This document shows positions 37,301-51,659 of a stretch of 64,000 bases of DNA, piece after piece. This stretch comes from Corticium candelabrum (Eukaryota; Porifera; Homoscleromorpha; Homosclerophorida; Plakinidae). The DNA is taken from assembly GCF_963422355.1 (NCBI RefSeq), contig NC_085100.1:2104210-2168209 (forward strand), read 5' to 3'. A model generated the notes under the pieces. It saw nothing but the letters and a program-made list of their open reading frames with translations, did no database searches and had not been told where the DNA came from. The position numbers were made by a program, and so were the translations under genes. Every line of letters starts with the position of its first letter. Position 1 is the stretch's first letter.

Positions 37301-38706
37301 ATATCTTGATACGAAAACTTTAATGTCTGATGAGCCAGAACTGTACCACCATCTGACGAGAAAGAAAATTGCTTTGTGATAAGGTACCATGACGTTTTCT
37401 GGAATTGTGCCACTAACGCTGCGCCACAGCACACTCTGTTTTGTTATTTCGTTTATTACTCTAAGTGTTGTTCTATAACCAGAAAACCGAAGAAATGTAA
37501 TAGCAAGTCCATATCCCGACATTGTGCTGATTGAACTTGTGTAGTCGTTGTAGCCGGAAACGCTGAATGTGAGATATGCTCCACGATCATCAATAAAGTA
37601 TGACGTAGTTGTACTAGAGTCTCCTTGGTGGGATAGAGCATTGGATGGTGGTTTGAGTATCAGTGGAATAGAAGTGATGTCAATAGCAGTTGCACCGACA
37701 TTATGGAAATGACAATCATCACATCTAAATTGCCACGACAGTGAGCCCGATATACCGCTATTGCTGCTGTTTGCAACAGTAAGACCAGACAAGTGGACAT
37801 CTCCATGTACAGAGTTTATCTGAATACCAATGTGACTAATGTCTACAATAGACACGTTAGTGATGGAGGGACTTGCTGTTGTCATGGTAATAGCCGGTAC
37901 CAACAAATCAGGAGTTGATGAAGCATTATTTATTGTTTTTCCAGCGTTGACCATTTTGATATTTTCTAAAACACTTTTACTGCGGTACTTTCGTGCGTTG
38001 TACGTGATGGTTTCGGTCGCGTCGTCATCATAAAACACGATCCCTCCCCAATATCCAACACCAACCGTCCCACACACAACACCAACGTCTTCTGAATGTT
38101 GACAATTGTTTTTGTTCCAGCTGCTCCCTCCATGGCAATCAAACAGTGAATTTTCCACGCCTCTGCAGTCCACGTTAGCCAATGCGATGATTCCCGTTCC
38201 CTGACCGAATCTACGTGTGGATGCTTCAACGGGTTCACCAAATCCGAGATGTCTGCATACAACACGAGCGTTATCTGCATTCCAATACTCATCACACACG
38301 GTTCCCCAATTGTAACCGTTGAACACTTCCACCCTTCCCTCTTTGGAACTCTGACCTCCCACTAGACGAATAGAAGTGGAATCGACACCTTCCGTCATGT
38401 TGTGAAACATCAAAATTTGATTGTTCAGTGAGCCTTTGGCAAAGAGAGTTCCTCGGACATGAAGTCTGACTCGAGCTTGGAAGTTGATGACGACTCCCGG
38501 TTCTATGGTGAGAGTGGCACCTTGGCTGACTGTGATGTCACTGGTTGCTACATACGGACTGACATCGCGCTTTAGCGTGTGGTGAGCAAGATATGCTCCT
38601 CCAATCTTGGTCTCAGAATCTCCATACAAGACTATCGTTTTTCAACAAATTATTTATTCACGACCGAATATTGTAGCAAGCAATTCTTACCTTGGATGAA
38701 CAGCAT
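20073..38706 (-). CDS. Receptor A: giant Bark/Anakonda-like, VWD, EGF and cadherin transmembrane protein
   Basis: About 27 exons read as one frame of roughly 5,180 residues; every splice phase I checked agrees. N to C: three beta-helix/SRCR/CUB-like repeats, C-type lectin, EGF pair, PSI, a large unknown region, cysteine-rich EGF-like modules, VWD, about eight EGFs, seven cadherin repeats, membrane span, 50-residue tail. The first half has the layout of insect Bark beetle/Anakonda, which organises tricellular junctions; the second half does not. The first exon is uncertain: 38706-38691 gives MLFIQ only, but the same frame is hydrophobic further upstream (PILFVCTVLMLFIQ) with no ATG, so another 5' exon is likely. 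Main exon 38631-32161; others are given in the domain entries. An adhesion role at cell contacts is inference. It is tandemly duplicated as receptor B. Confidence 0.85.
23088..24106 (-). other. Receptor A domain block 5: tandem EGF repeats
   Basis: Exons 24106-23861, 23798-23556 and 23498-23088, with one more repeat pair at the start of the next exon. Units of about 31-36 residues follow CSGxGxCVxxxxCxCxxGxxGxxC, for example CSGKGRCVNNTCVCVSGWFG and CSGNGVCLSKTKCRCYSGYSG. They look tenascin- or teneurin-like. All junctions are phase 1, typical of shuffled extracellular modules. Confidence 0.85.
24176..26352 (-). other. Receptor A domain block 4: von Willebrand factor type D domain
   Basis: GDPHLETLDG (end of exon 26352-26200) continues as FSYDYFDIGEFWYCKS in exon 26142-25947, then exon 25879-25518 with FKGKTDGLCGYMDGDLNNDL, exon 25444-25287 and exon 24293-24176. 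The last is a C8-like end with NECIFDVAITNDTSLAEQEA, as seen after VWD in mucin-4-type proteins. The intron 25286-24294 holds a (CA)n tract at about 24834-24896. Confidence 0.8.
24834..24896. repeat. (CA)n microsatellite in receptor A intron
   Basis: Pure CA run of about 62 bp. The orthologous intron of receptor B carries a similar run at 56392-56451. Confidence 0.97.
26200..29614 (-). other. Receptor A domain block 3: unassigned globular region and cysteine-rich modules
   Basis: Exon 29614-28355 (420 codons) and exons 28137-27959, 27935-27647, 27578-27282 encode about 675 residues with few cysteines that I do not recognise. Exons 27218-26859, 26795-26662, 26570-26419 and 26352-26200 are cysteine-rich and EGF/laminin-like (CPCECPGRANCEEKNGIKRC; CDCSCKCRNC; GWRGPFCDVPDC; CVCEPQWIGRGC). 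The block ends in GDPHLETLDG, the start of the VWD domain. Confidence 0.65.
28158..28344. repeat. Compound (TA)n-(ACAT)n-(CA)n-(TA)n microsatellite in receptor A intron
   Basis: TA run, then about ten ACAT units, about 47 CA units and a closing TA run, directly before the exon at 28137 on the minus strand. Receptor B has only TA-rich sequence at the same place (59717-59762). Confidence 0.95.
29674..30747 (-). other. Receptor A domain block 2: C-type lectin, EGF pair, PSI
   Basis: The C-type lectin domain is split over exons 30747-30656 (CSFGWKEFKQNCYLYVKGARSW) and 30559-30367 (ending in C...HLPFLC); the calcium-site EPN/QPD motif is not seen. Exon 30291-30110 holds two EGF-like units (CNSNTRTCLCNKGWAGRDC; CSGYGTCVGPNQCRCRVGW). 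Exon 30040-29837 is a PSI-type module (CGLYTTCHACSRQAGCGWC). Exon 29772-29674 adds a cysteine-rich CNDPCNWKV unit. A lectin after the beta-helix triplets is also the order in Bark. Confidence 0.75.
30813..38631 (-). other. Receptor A domain block 1: triple beta-helix / SRCR / CUB-like repeat
   Basis: Exons 38631-32161 (2,156 codons, no intron) and 31772-30813. Each repeat opens with a cap like SPYVVTGDITVLPGNTLTIE (near 38,550, 36,010 and 33,490) and LEGRL/KGTxxNPI strands. An SRCR domain follows: a good one at 38,371-38,074 with six cysteines (VCDEYW, VCRHLG, VDCRG, DCHG, NCQH, GVVC), a degenerate one near 35,810-35,440, and a good one near 33,280-32,940 (VICRELGY). Then come parallel beta-helix repeats rich in NxF/NN turns with NNWWGT-type ends (NWWGTANEEKI, NYWGTTDENI, NNWWGTANLNKAE). 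CUB-like inserts lie near 37,640-37,230, 35,000-34,630 and 32,560-32,161. Many NxS/T sites suggest heavy N-glycosylation. Confidence 0.8.
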
Positions 38707-38797
38707 CAAAACAGTGCAGACAAACAGAATAGGCGCTGGCTGCCTATTACAAACATTTTACTTGGAACCTTGTTTCTCTATTTCAAGCTGTAGCTAT

Positions 38798-39013
<216 letters not shown>

Positions 39014-39508
39014 CTCTATGTCTGCTTTATTCAATTACGGACGCCTCTCGTTTGTAGGATGCATTACCTCGGAGATAAGCAGATGCTTGATGTAGAGTCT
39101 TGTCAATCATATACCGCTCTAATTGCATACCTACTGTAATTAGATTGGAAAGTTGTCCTAAAAAGTAACTAGTAATTAGTTTGAGAATGCAATCGACACG
39201 CTAAGGACAGCCACCACCACTCTCTATCGCTTTCTACAGCACCGTCGGCTTTGTTTTGCGCATTTTACTGGCAAAGTATTCCAGTTAACAGTGGTAATGA
39301 GAAACCGTAAGTGATTGCTACAACAATAGGGCATTGGTGTACATTTTAGGGTGTTAGGTTTCCTAAGCCACTTTCCAAAGCCGCAACGACTTTAATTCTG
39401 GAACGGACTTTAAACCCCAAGATCGATATCAACGTAACACAACTCCCTAAGAATTTGACGACCTAAAATGTCTGGAAACTCGTCAAATGACAACAACTAA
39501 AATTTTAA

Positions 39509-40024
39509 AGTAGGAAAAGCAATAGCTGGCGGTGTGGGAATTGCGGCAAACGTTTATGTCGATATGGGAGCCTAGGAGGGGCATCACGGAAGGTATACAG
39601 ATTACATTACACATCAAAACGGAAGCGAGTTCATCGAGAGACCGACGGGATAGTTGAAGAAGCGGTCGACCGTGTTCTCATTGAAGTAAGGCGTGAAGAA
39701 GAAGAGACTTCGGAAAGCGAAGGAGCCTTTGTTTCTGGAACAGATGACCCCTGTAGTGATTAGAATGCCACAATTGACCTGGCGGCGCGTGTGAAGTCAC
39801 AGATGGTCGTTCTAATTGGTCATGAGGGCGTAATCACATTGCGTGCTATACAGGAAGTAGCCAATTCTGTAGTTGTACAATGCTGATCAGAAACAAGCTC
39901 TATATATTTGTCTTCTCGTCATCACTAACTTCCTAATGATGTTAGAATTATCTGTTTGCGATGTATAGTTAGCGAGATTCAAGATTTTTCCCACGCTGCC
40001 AGCTATTACTTTTCCTACTTTAGT
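39509..40024. repeat. Inverted-repeat-flanked segment (MITE-like)
   Basis: 39509-39542 and 39990-40024 are inverted copies: AAAGTAGGAAAAG[C/T]AATAGCTGGC then G[G/C]TGTGGGAA-type ends, about 35 bp with three or four differences. The similarity continues outward as CAACTAAA with a 7-bp indel. The interior of about 450 bp is unlike any element I know. No clear target-site duplication was found. Confidence 0.4.
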
Positions 40025-40830
40025 TGGACCGATTTCTCGAGCCTTGATGGGTCGTAGACAAAACTTGTACAGGACATCGTAAATGGTTGGTTGTTCTTAC
40101 ATTTAGAGGTGTCTAGATACGCTATACCAAAATAAATGAAATATCATGTGAGAAGACGATAAAATTTTGCCTTCTCGACATTGACGTGGTTTTTCATGAA
40201 TTTGTAACGTTGGTGTCCTCTCTAGCCTTCAAAGTACAACAGGAGGTCTAGCTGGGACGTTCCACGGTACGGAGGAAGACCGGCTGGACATTCGAGCCTA
40301 GACACAAAATGCACCGAAAGTCTCGCGGTAAATTCACTGCGGGGACGATTTCGCGCCAATCGCGCTGCATGTTGCAGTGAATTTCGAAGCGAGTCAGCCA
40401 ACCCACGCTTCCGTCTGTCTGGATGTCTGTAACGCGCCGATCGACACGACGCCATCGACGGCGGAAGGGTCGAGATCGGCCGTCCGAGACGAACGGTCGA
40501 GTCGGATTTCGCCCGGACTGCCTCCGACGAGACTCTGACGGCCTGAAATGAGATGCACCGGAGTTTGTTTGTTCAATTATCCGAGTATGCGGATGTAACA
40601 TACACTCACCAACATGCAGCTGCGCACGATGCGCCCGCTGCAGTCAGAGGTTTTAGGCCAGCTCACCGTGCGTGCGTCCGTCCGTATGTCACGGAAGGTG
40701 CGACTTTGCGGAAGTGGCGTCATTCTCCACGAATAGATCATGACGTTTTATGTTGTCAGAATCTGAGACGGGGAATGCGTAGAGTCCCAACTGCGCTGTC
40801 TGGAGTGTGTAAGATGCACAGAGTAATAGG

Positions 40831-44687
<3,857 letters not shown>

Positions 44688-45284
44688 TTCATCGTTTCCG
44701 AAGACTGCCAGCAGTTTCTCTGGAGACGTGCGCACACGCGGGAACGGTGTACTGTAATCACATCTGGACGCTCTTATGTCGTAACGACGGGTTGTTCCTG
44801 GTAGTCAAACGATATAGTTGGTGTATAGATATTTCACTTTTGTCATTCTGATATCTTATACTTAGAATATGGATGTAAAAATTCTCATGATATTTCCAGT
44901 GATTCTAGTAGTACAGTTATAACCTCAATTTGAGGCTCAAACATTGGTAAGATGTTTCATCAATATGACCAATTAGTCAATAGTCCAAAAAATTGTATGC
45001 ACGTACGATATTGATATTGAGGTTGCTGCTGAATGTTCAAGTGAAGTATTTACTGAAGACAAGTTTCCTAGTTAGTTCTCTGGTTGACACTACCAACATT
45101 TCATTGCCCACGACGTCTTGTACATGTTTACACTCTGAAATAACAAACTGGTCATTGTCATCAATATTTAGAGGTAAACTATTGGCTACAGACAAACATA
45201 TTTTAAGCAAGCTGAGCAGAGAGGAAAAATACGTATACTGACAACTGAAACTGATCCCAATCCATTGCACTATCGTCGCTCTCA

Positions 45285-45430
45285 AAGTCTTGGATCAGCC
45301 AGTTTCCGTCAATTTTATCCAGAGTGGGTCAAACAGTATCCGTGGCTACAGTCGACACGTTGATGGAGTATTTTGCCGGGCGTGTGTTTTTTTGCACCAG
45401 AGAGAGTAGGCGGGCAATCTACAGGTCAGT
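45285..45430 (+). pseudogene. TTF-type zinc-finger fragment of a second hAT/ZMYM-like transposase
   Basis: RQFYPEWVKQYPWLQ followed, one stop and a frame change later, by a CRACVF-type segment. This matches the TTF-type N-terminal domain (F..W...YPWLEYS...D..FC..CR.F) of hAT/ZMYM1-like proteins. Only this short piece is present, in opposite orientation to the larger hAT element. Confidence 0.4.
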
Positions 45431-46393
45431 TCAAATAATGTTGTAGTTTTTTTTCAGTTTTATTAGTAATAAAACGTTATAATGTATACGTAAGTACAGT
45501 ATAGAATTTTAAAATACTTAAACCTGTTTAATTATTTGACACGCCCACTTTTTATCTACTGAGTGCTTTCAAAATTCTGTATCCGCCACTGTGGCGTCCT
45601 GCAATTCGACTTCGACAAGCCACAGTTTCACTCGCTGTTTGTGCTCGAGCAGAATATCGTGCATTTCTGTCCTTCCTTCAAGAAGATGATGCCCCGTCAT
45701 GGGATCCATTCGTTACATTTTGAGAAGCCATTTCGGCCCAAAGAATTCTATTCGACACTTTACACGAAAGTTGATGTCGATTCGACAAGGGGAAAACGAG
45801 TCTGTTTCTGCCTATTCTTCTCGCTTTCGTTGCACTCTCCTACAACTAGACAGCGCCCAAGATACTGTACTACCGGAACTAGCAGTCATCACATGGTTTC
45901 AAGAGTGTCTTCGACCAGAATTTCAAATAGAATTGGAACATGACCAACCCCAAAATTAAAAAGGACGCAAAGTGCTATTGTTCAAGAAGAATGCTACGTA
46001 GGTCTAGTTCTAGAATGTCACATCTGCCACGTCCGCCTCCACTTCTCATGATTCCTCAACTCGACTGCTTCAACAGCTCGTTCTTCAGCAACACCAGCTA
46101 CTAAGCCAACAAGGAGAAGTTTTGAAGCTACTTCAAGCAGTCCAGGGGCGTAGGAAGCAAATTGGAAGTTGTCGGGCCTAACGCGCGCTAGCAGGCAGAA
46201 CTAGCGCGCGCTAGCTGCAACTTCAAAATCAGCTTGACACGTTTGAACGTGTCTTCATCATATTTTAATATTATGCTATTTATTAATCTTTGATTTCCAT
46301 TTTAAAGCATCTTTCCGCTTACAATAGTTCTGTAATTATACAATATAAATACTAAACAGGTATACGTTTGCGTAGATAGCGCACATAGACATG

Positions 46394-48497
46394 CTACCCT
46401 AGATCATCAGTGTACTTGCCAAACATCCTAAGTCTGTGTTCAGATCCCTCTACAAATTCGTTATAAATTTGCTTCAGGTTGAGCAAATCAACCGAGTCTT
46501 TATGCACATGTAAAAGCACCACGTAATTCAGCCTCTCCTGTAGCATGGTCGCCCTCAAGTAGTTCTTTACAGGAGGAAGCGCACTGAAAGATCTTTCAGA
46601 CGTGGCACTCGTTGCAGGCATGACTAAAATTAGCTGCAAGAGTCGCCAGACTTGTGACATGAGCAATTTCTTCTCAGGGCTTAAGGACACAAAATATTGT
46701 CTGACGTCATAAATAGTAACTTTGGTGGTGTCCGCGTCTTTGCAGAAGTTGGTAGCAAACGTTTCAAGCTGTACTTTCAATTGGCTTATGTCAAAATCGT
46801 CTTTGTAAAAGTCACACATTAATTCAAGTTGTCCTTCCAGTATTGCTTTCTTGCGATGTCAATGTCGGGGTTTCCCAGTCATGATGGTAATCTTGTTGTA
46901 ACGAAATTGCTGTAAGAAGAAGTGATTCTAAAGACGAATACCTTGCATAATCTCGTTGGTCAAATCTTGTTTCAATGCAATTAATTATTACATCAACGGC
47001 CTCGTTGTATATTTGCAAGTAGTAAGACTTGACATCACCGTGAAAAATGGTTCTGGGCACCTTCCTCCAACCTCCGAGGGCGTTTTCTCTGGCGAAGTAA
47101 TTCAAGTTCTGGAATATTGAGATTTTCAGCCTTCTTGTTTACTTCAAACCAGAAGAGATCATAGGCTTATTCACTGCGCAGCGTTTTCAACGTCCTTACA
47201 GTCATCTGTGCCAGTTGTTGACCTTCTGCTGCAAATATTTGATTATGTTGTCAGTGTGTCTCAACAATTTCTCCTCAAGAACAGCTCCGTAGAAAACTGA
47301 ACTGTCTTCATCTGTGCCTGCACACCATGTATTCTGGCCTTCATTGCGGTATCATGAACAATTTCTAAGGATACCTGCCACGTGCTAAGTAGAACCACGT
47401 AATTATCGATTATGCTGGCAAGGGAATCAGCTCTGACAGTCCATCTTGTAGGACAAAGAACTCTTATCCCAGTCTTTGAGTAGCTTGGAAGATTCTCTTT
47501 CAATCTTTGGAATATTCCCTCCGGACGTGGAGAATACTTGATGAGTTTAGTTATCTCATGGGTAACTCCTAGTGAGTGCTTCAACAACTTCACCTGCTTT
47601 ATCATGTCACTAGCAGCAAGGCTGAGAGAATGGCCATAACAATGGGTAAAGAGTGCTCTAGGTTCTATTTTGCGTATTCGCTCAGCGACGCCACTTTTAA
47701 TGCCACTCATTGCACTTGCCCCATCATAGCATTGGCCTCGCAATTTCTTGAAATTCAAGTTCATTCTTGTAAAAACATCACTGATTACTGCTGTAAGAGT
47801 CTCAGCATCGGTACATGGTACTTGATACATGCCTACAAACTCCTCGTGAACTTCAAAGCATTCAGTAACCAAAACCACCTGTTCTGTGTTAGATGCATCT
47901 CTAGTTTCATCTGCCATTACGGTCACGAACGAAGACTTATGAAACTCTGAAGCAAGTTTCCTCAGCAGGTTCAATCCCATTACTTTGAGAATTTCGTTCT
48001 GAACAATGGAGCTCATGTATGTGTTATCCTTCCTCTCCAACCATGCAGCTAAATTATGATCAGTTTCATCTTTCGTCTTGAGTAACTGTGTCAGGTTGCC
48101 ATCAGTGTCATCTCCGTGTCCTCTCAAAGCTAGGCCTTGCCTACTCAAATACTTGACCGATCGTAAAATGTGATAGAAAGCCTCTCTGTTTCTAGTCTTT
48201 GCTACAGCGTGTTGTTGTGATAAGTGCTCACCAATATCCTTAGTTGCAGCCGGAAGTGTCAGCATGACTTCAACAGCAGCGTGATGAGCAGCAGACATTT
48301 CATGGTTCTTGAATGAAGTAGTGGCATTTTCCAATTTGCAAATCCTTGTGTTACCTGGAAGCAACAACTATATCTAGAAATTTTGTTCTGTTTTCAATAC
48401 GATATTCACTTTTCAACTACCAGTAATTAAGTTCAGATTTAAATAATATACTAATTAATTAGAAAGAATTACAGTCAGACAAACCGTGCACTAAATA

Positions 48498-48593
<96 letters not shown>

Positions 48594-48901
48594 CACCACA
48601 GACTTTCTAGAATGCTTACAAAAGATCCGTCAGCAACAGCAGGAACAAGACGACGCGTACAGTCTCCCAGCAAGCAGGTGTGACAGTACACCGCGTCTTC
48701 AGTCTCGTTAGAGTGAAGAAACCGCCACCTAGCAAACCAGCTAGGTTGAAAACTACGGTTTGTCACTCCAAAGGATCTTTTTGGAAGCTTGAACGTCGTT
48801 GGTTGATGGGGTTGCTCTGGTACAGCTACGTCCTTCACGGAAGAAGTGGACCAGACACGGTTATGCGCATGCGCACAGTAGGAATGGCCTCGATGCCCCA
48901 A
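46394..48901 (-). pseudogene. hAT transposase: TTF zinc finger, DUF4371, hAT dimerisation domain
   Basis: The first exon 48901-48620 holds the TTF-type finger (FQPSWFARWRFLH, AVYCHTCLL). A likely intron (48619-48368, containing a TA microsatellite) joins in phase to 48367-47261, the DUF4371/RNase H-like part (FVTVMADETRDASNTEQV, CYDGASAMSG, FTHCYGHSLSLA, LCPTRWTVR). 47105-46824 and 46819-46394 are later parts, the last with the hAT C-terminal signature (PATSATSERSFSALPPVKNY). The frame is interrupted at about 47,260-47,110 and again near 46,820, so the protein is no longer made whole. It is related to the domesticated ZMYM1/ZMYM5-like families. Confidence 0.8.
48498..48591. repeat. (TA)n microsatellite in the transposase intron
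   Basis: About 94 bp of pure TA. Confidence 0.97.
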
Positions 48902-50659
48902 TGTACAGTGCTGATTTATTGAAACAATACAGTATTGTCAAATTGTTGTAAGATTGTTGATTACATAGACTAAGGAGCAAACGATCATGTCTAATAACAA
49001 AGCGGATAAACCATCTACAAATATATTACTTATTTAATCGTCTATACCTAAACCAGAAGTAGTGCCAATCGTCGACTGGTGAAAGTCAATTTTTCAAAAT
49101 CTGGTCGGCCTATAGCCCAATCTGCCCGAGCCGCTCCTACGCGTCTATGAAGCTCAATATGTCTTTCTGGTTCTGTTCCTCCACGCAATGATTACTCTTC
49201 CCAAACCACTCGTTCGCCCGCCCCTTCGTTTCGAGGTCATTGCAATTATTGCAAGAAGTACGGTCATCGTATAGCTGACTGTCGCAAGCGATTAGCCAAA
49301 GCAGCCACCGCCCATCAATCAGCCCATGTTGTGAGATGTCAGTAACGTACACACATTACCGGCGACAATACAGGCGACTCCACTCGTCAATCTCACGGTT
49401 GTCGTTACTCACTATTCTCAACTGAAACCATCTCATAGTTCGGTCTATGTTCTCGAGAATGATTATCATCAGTCCACGCCACATGTTCCTGTTTGCATCT
49501 TGACAGTAGAAGCTACCGCCTTCACCTCATGCATTATTGATTCTGGTGTTGTGTCGTCTCTCGCGATCGTTTCTTCTAGATTTCTCGAAAGTGTCGGAAA
49601 GAAGCCGATCCAGAATGACGGGCTTGTCGAAATCTCATTGCTGTAAATGGTGGTCCAATTCCAGTTATTTGTTATGTGGACCTTTCATTGTCTGTTGGCA
49701 ACATGCAAATCAGACATTCTTTTGCTGTTGTTCCTAACTTTACTTTTCCAGTGCTCCTAGGTTCCAAGTTTCCTTGTAGTGTCAATGCAGTCATAAATTA
49801 CTTGAATGGAACCGTTACTTTCTGGGGTAAGAATCTAGATCACTGTGCCACTCTGTTCATTGTATGTGTATTTGCAAAAGAAGATGGTACTTCAACTTTC
49901 ACTGACCCGAATGGTTCAAATGGTCGTATTTGTGTGATTACTGTGTCTCAGTCTACTCCAGTTCTTCTGGATCCTTTATATTATTCAGCTTTCCTACTTC
50001 AGAGATGGAATCTTCAATGTGGACCTATGTCTGAGTTCCTGTTTTGCCGGAAAGCCAACAGTAAACAGTGATCTTACATCATCTCAAACACAACGGTTAA
50101 GTTAACTGCTTTGCTCAATCAGTATACAGATATATTTGCACAAAGTTCGGACGATCTGGTACGTACCTCGGTTACCACTCACTCTATAGATACTGGTGAC
50201 CACCATCCAGTCAATCTACCGCCCTATCGTTTGTCACCAGCCAACAGAGCAGAATTTGAACGTCAAAACAAGTCATTGATGACAATGCAGTTACGTAACT
50301 CAGTTTAATAATGTGCTTCTGATGAAGTCTGTATAGAGTCTACAGCCAGTCACCCAGTACGTTCTCGTCGTTTGACCGCTGGCATTCCTCCTGTTCGTTT
50401 TGAAGACTTTTTTTTATTTAGTCACATATAGTTGTCTAGCTATCGTTGTAGTTGTATTCTACTTTGTGTTGTTCAGTTATGCTTCGCTCATGAGGACATT
50501 TCACTCTAGTAGGAGGAGAGTTATAGTGTATTTATACGGGAGTATACTACTAAAGCCACTCTCCTTTTGTGTTATCTAGATCTATGGTGTAGTCACACCA
50601 ATACAGTTGTCTTTGGCTTTTTCTCCACCTTCGGTGCTCTCGCTGCTACAGTAGTAGGT

Positions 50660-50905
50660 TGTAAACACGCCCTTGCTCGCTTGCCCGGTAAAGTTGGGTG
50701 GCGCGCTCTTCGAGTTCTTTGCCAACTCTAGTTTTTAGCTAATGGTACCGTGTTGATACGGGCCTTCCGGTCACGTGGTGCTCTGTTTGTAAAGTAGTGC
50801 GAAGTAGCATTTCTTTGTCCTAATAGCTGAGTTGTTACAATTGACGACGAGGATGACGCGTTTTGGCAGCATGGAACAGTATGTGACGGGTTCTGATTTC
50901 GAGAA
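50660..50905 (+). mobile_element. Second Ty3/gypsy LTR with leader (fossil fragment)
   Basis: 50660-50839 (about 180 bp) begins TGTAAACACG and ends GTTGTTACA; it is followed by ATTGACGACGAGGATG, close to the TTGGCGACGAGGAT primer-binding type common in Ty3/gypsy elements, and a short gag-like start. It is cut off where receptor-derived sequence begins. A different family from the 119-bp LTR. Broken fossil. Confidence 0.5.
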
Positions 50906-50907
50906 TG

Positions 50908-51543
50908 AGAAGTTGCTTTGTAATCGACTGATCCAGACACGTTCCTGTATTTGGATCAGTTACTGATCCGCGTTGCGTAGACTGTATATAATTCCACTCA
51001 AGTTTGTCAGTTCTAGAGATGGGGTTAATATTCCTTGTTGGTATTTTCATAGATATGTAGCACCGTCCAGACGCAACGTTCTATAAAATACGTTGTACTC
51101 CTGTCTAGACGTATCCGTGCTATACTGCACTCTCTCGTGTAATATAATCCAAGCAGGCACTGGTATAGGACACACTCGAACGACCAACTGATCAAGCCTT
51201 ACGCAAGTGCTACGTACACCAAGTAGTGAACTTGAACTAAGCTCTGTATAAGTAGACGATACACCGTACTACACAATACACGTACTACACGGTACACGAT
51301 CAATACTACGCTAGTCTAGCAAATTCACAAGTTATATAGGCGCTACCTAATGACGTCAACTAACGTACGCTAAGTAACTAGTGCGCTACGCAGTTGCTAC
51401 AGATACACTAGATGACAGCGAAGTGCGTGACGGCAAAACTGCACGATCTGGGACGACGAGCAGCGTCTGTTACACTTACCAACAATAATAAGTTGCTGTT
51501 GACAGGCGACCAAAGTGGACTCGAAGGTAACAAATAGGCTGTC
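50908..51543 (-). pseudogene. Decayed third copy of the receptor cadherin exon
   Basis: 50908-51050 aligns with 21,605-21,765 of receptor A (the shared TATATAATTCCACTCAAG and TCTAGAGATGGGGTTAATAT stand out). 51412-51543 aligns with 21,780-21,970 (shared GCACGATCTGGGACGACGAG). Both pieces carry many small deletions and are separated by a 346-bp insertion. The second piece ends exactly where the 3' flank of receptor B begins. This is a relic of another member of the tandem family. Confidence 0.75.
51056..51401. mobile_element. 346-bp insertion with TG...CA ends, solo-LTR- or MITE-like (fossil)
   Basis: It starts TGTAGCA and ends TGCTACA (7-bp inverted ends), is flanked by GATA on both sides (4-bp target duplication) and contains TATAAAATA near its left end. 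This fits a solo LTR of a Ty3/gypsy-like family; a short MITE is the alternative. It lies inside the decayed cadherin fragment. Confidence 0.5.
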
Positions 51544-51659
51544 TTAAGGCGACGACGCAACAACAGACTAGGCGATATGCAACCATTAGCTAGATATACT
51601 GTTAACAGTTTGGTTTGTCCCGCAGCTCCCTATTTTGTTGAAGAGCTAGTACACATGTA

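Larger units (their letters stand above)
46143..49149 (-). mobile_element. hAT-family DNA transposon (ZMYM1-like transposase), nested in the gypsy fossil
   Basis: The left end CAGGGGCGTAGG (46143) has an imperfect inverted partner ending CCTACGCGTCTATG (to about 49149), typical hAT termini; flanks AAGCAGTC and AAGCTCAA are only a poor 8-bp target duplication. The interior encodes a transposase on the minus strand. A hairpin-forming GCGCGCTAG palindrome lies at 46181-46213 near the left end. Confidence 0.75.
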
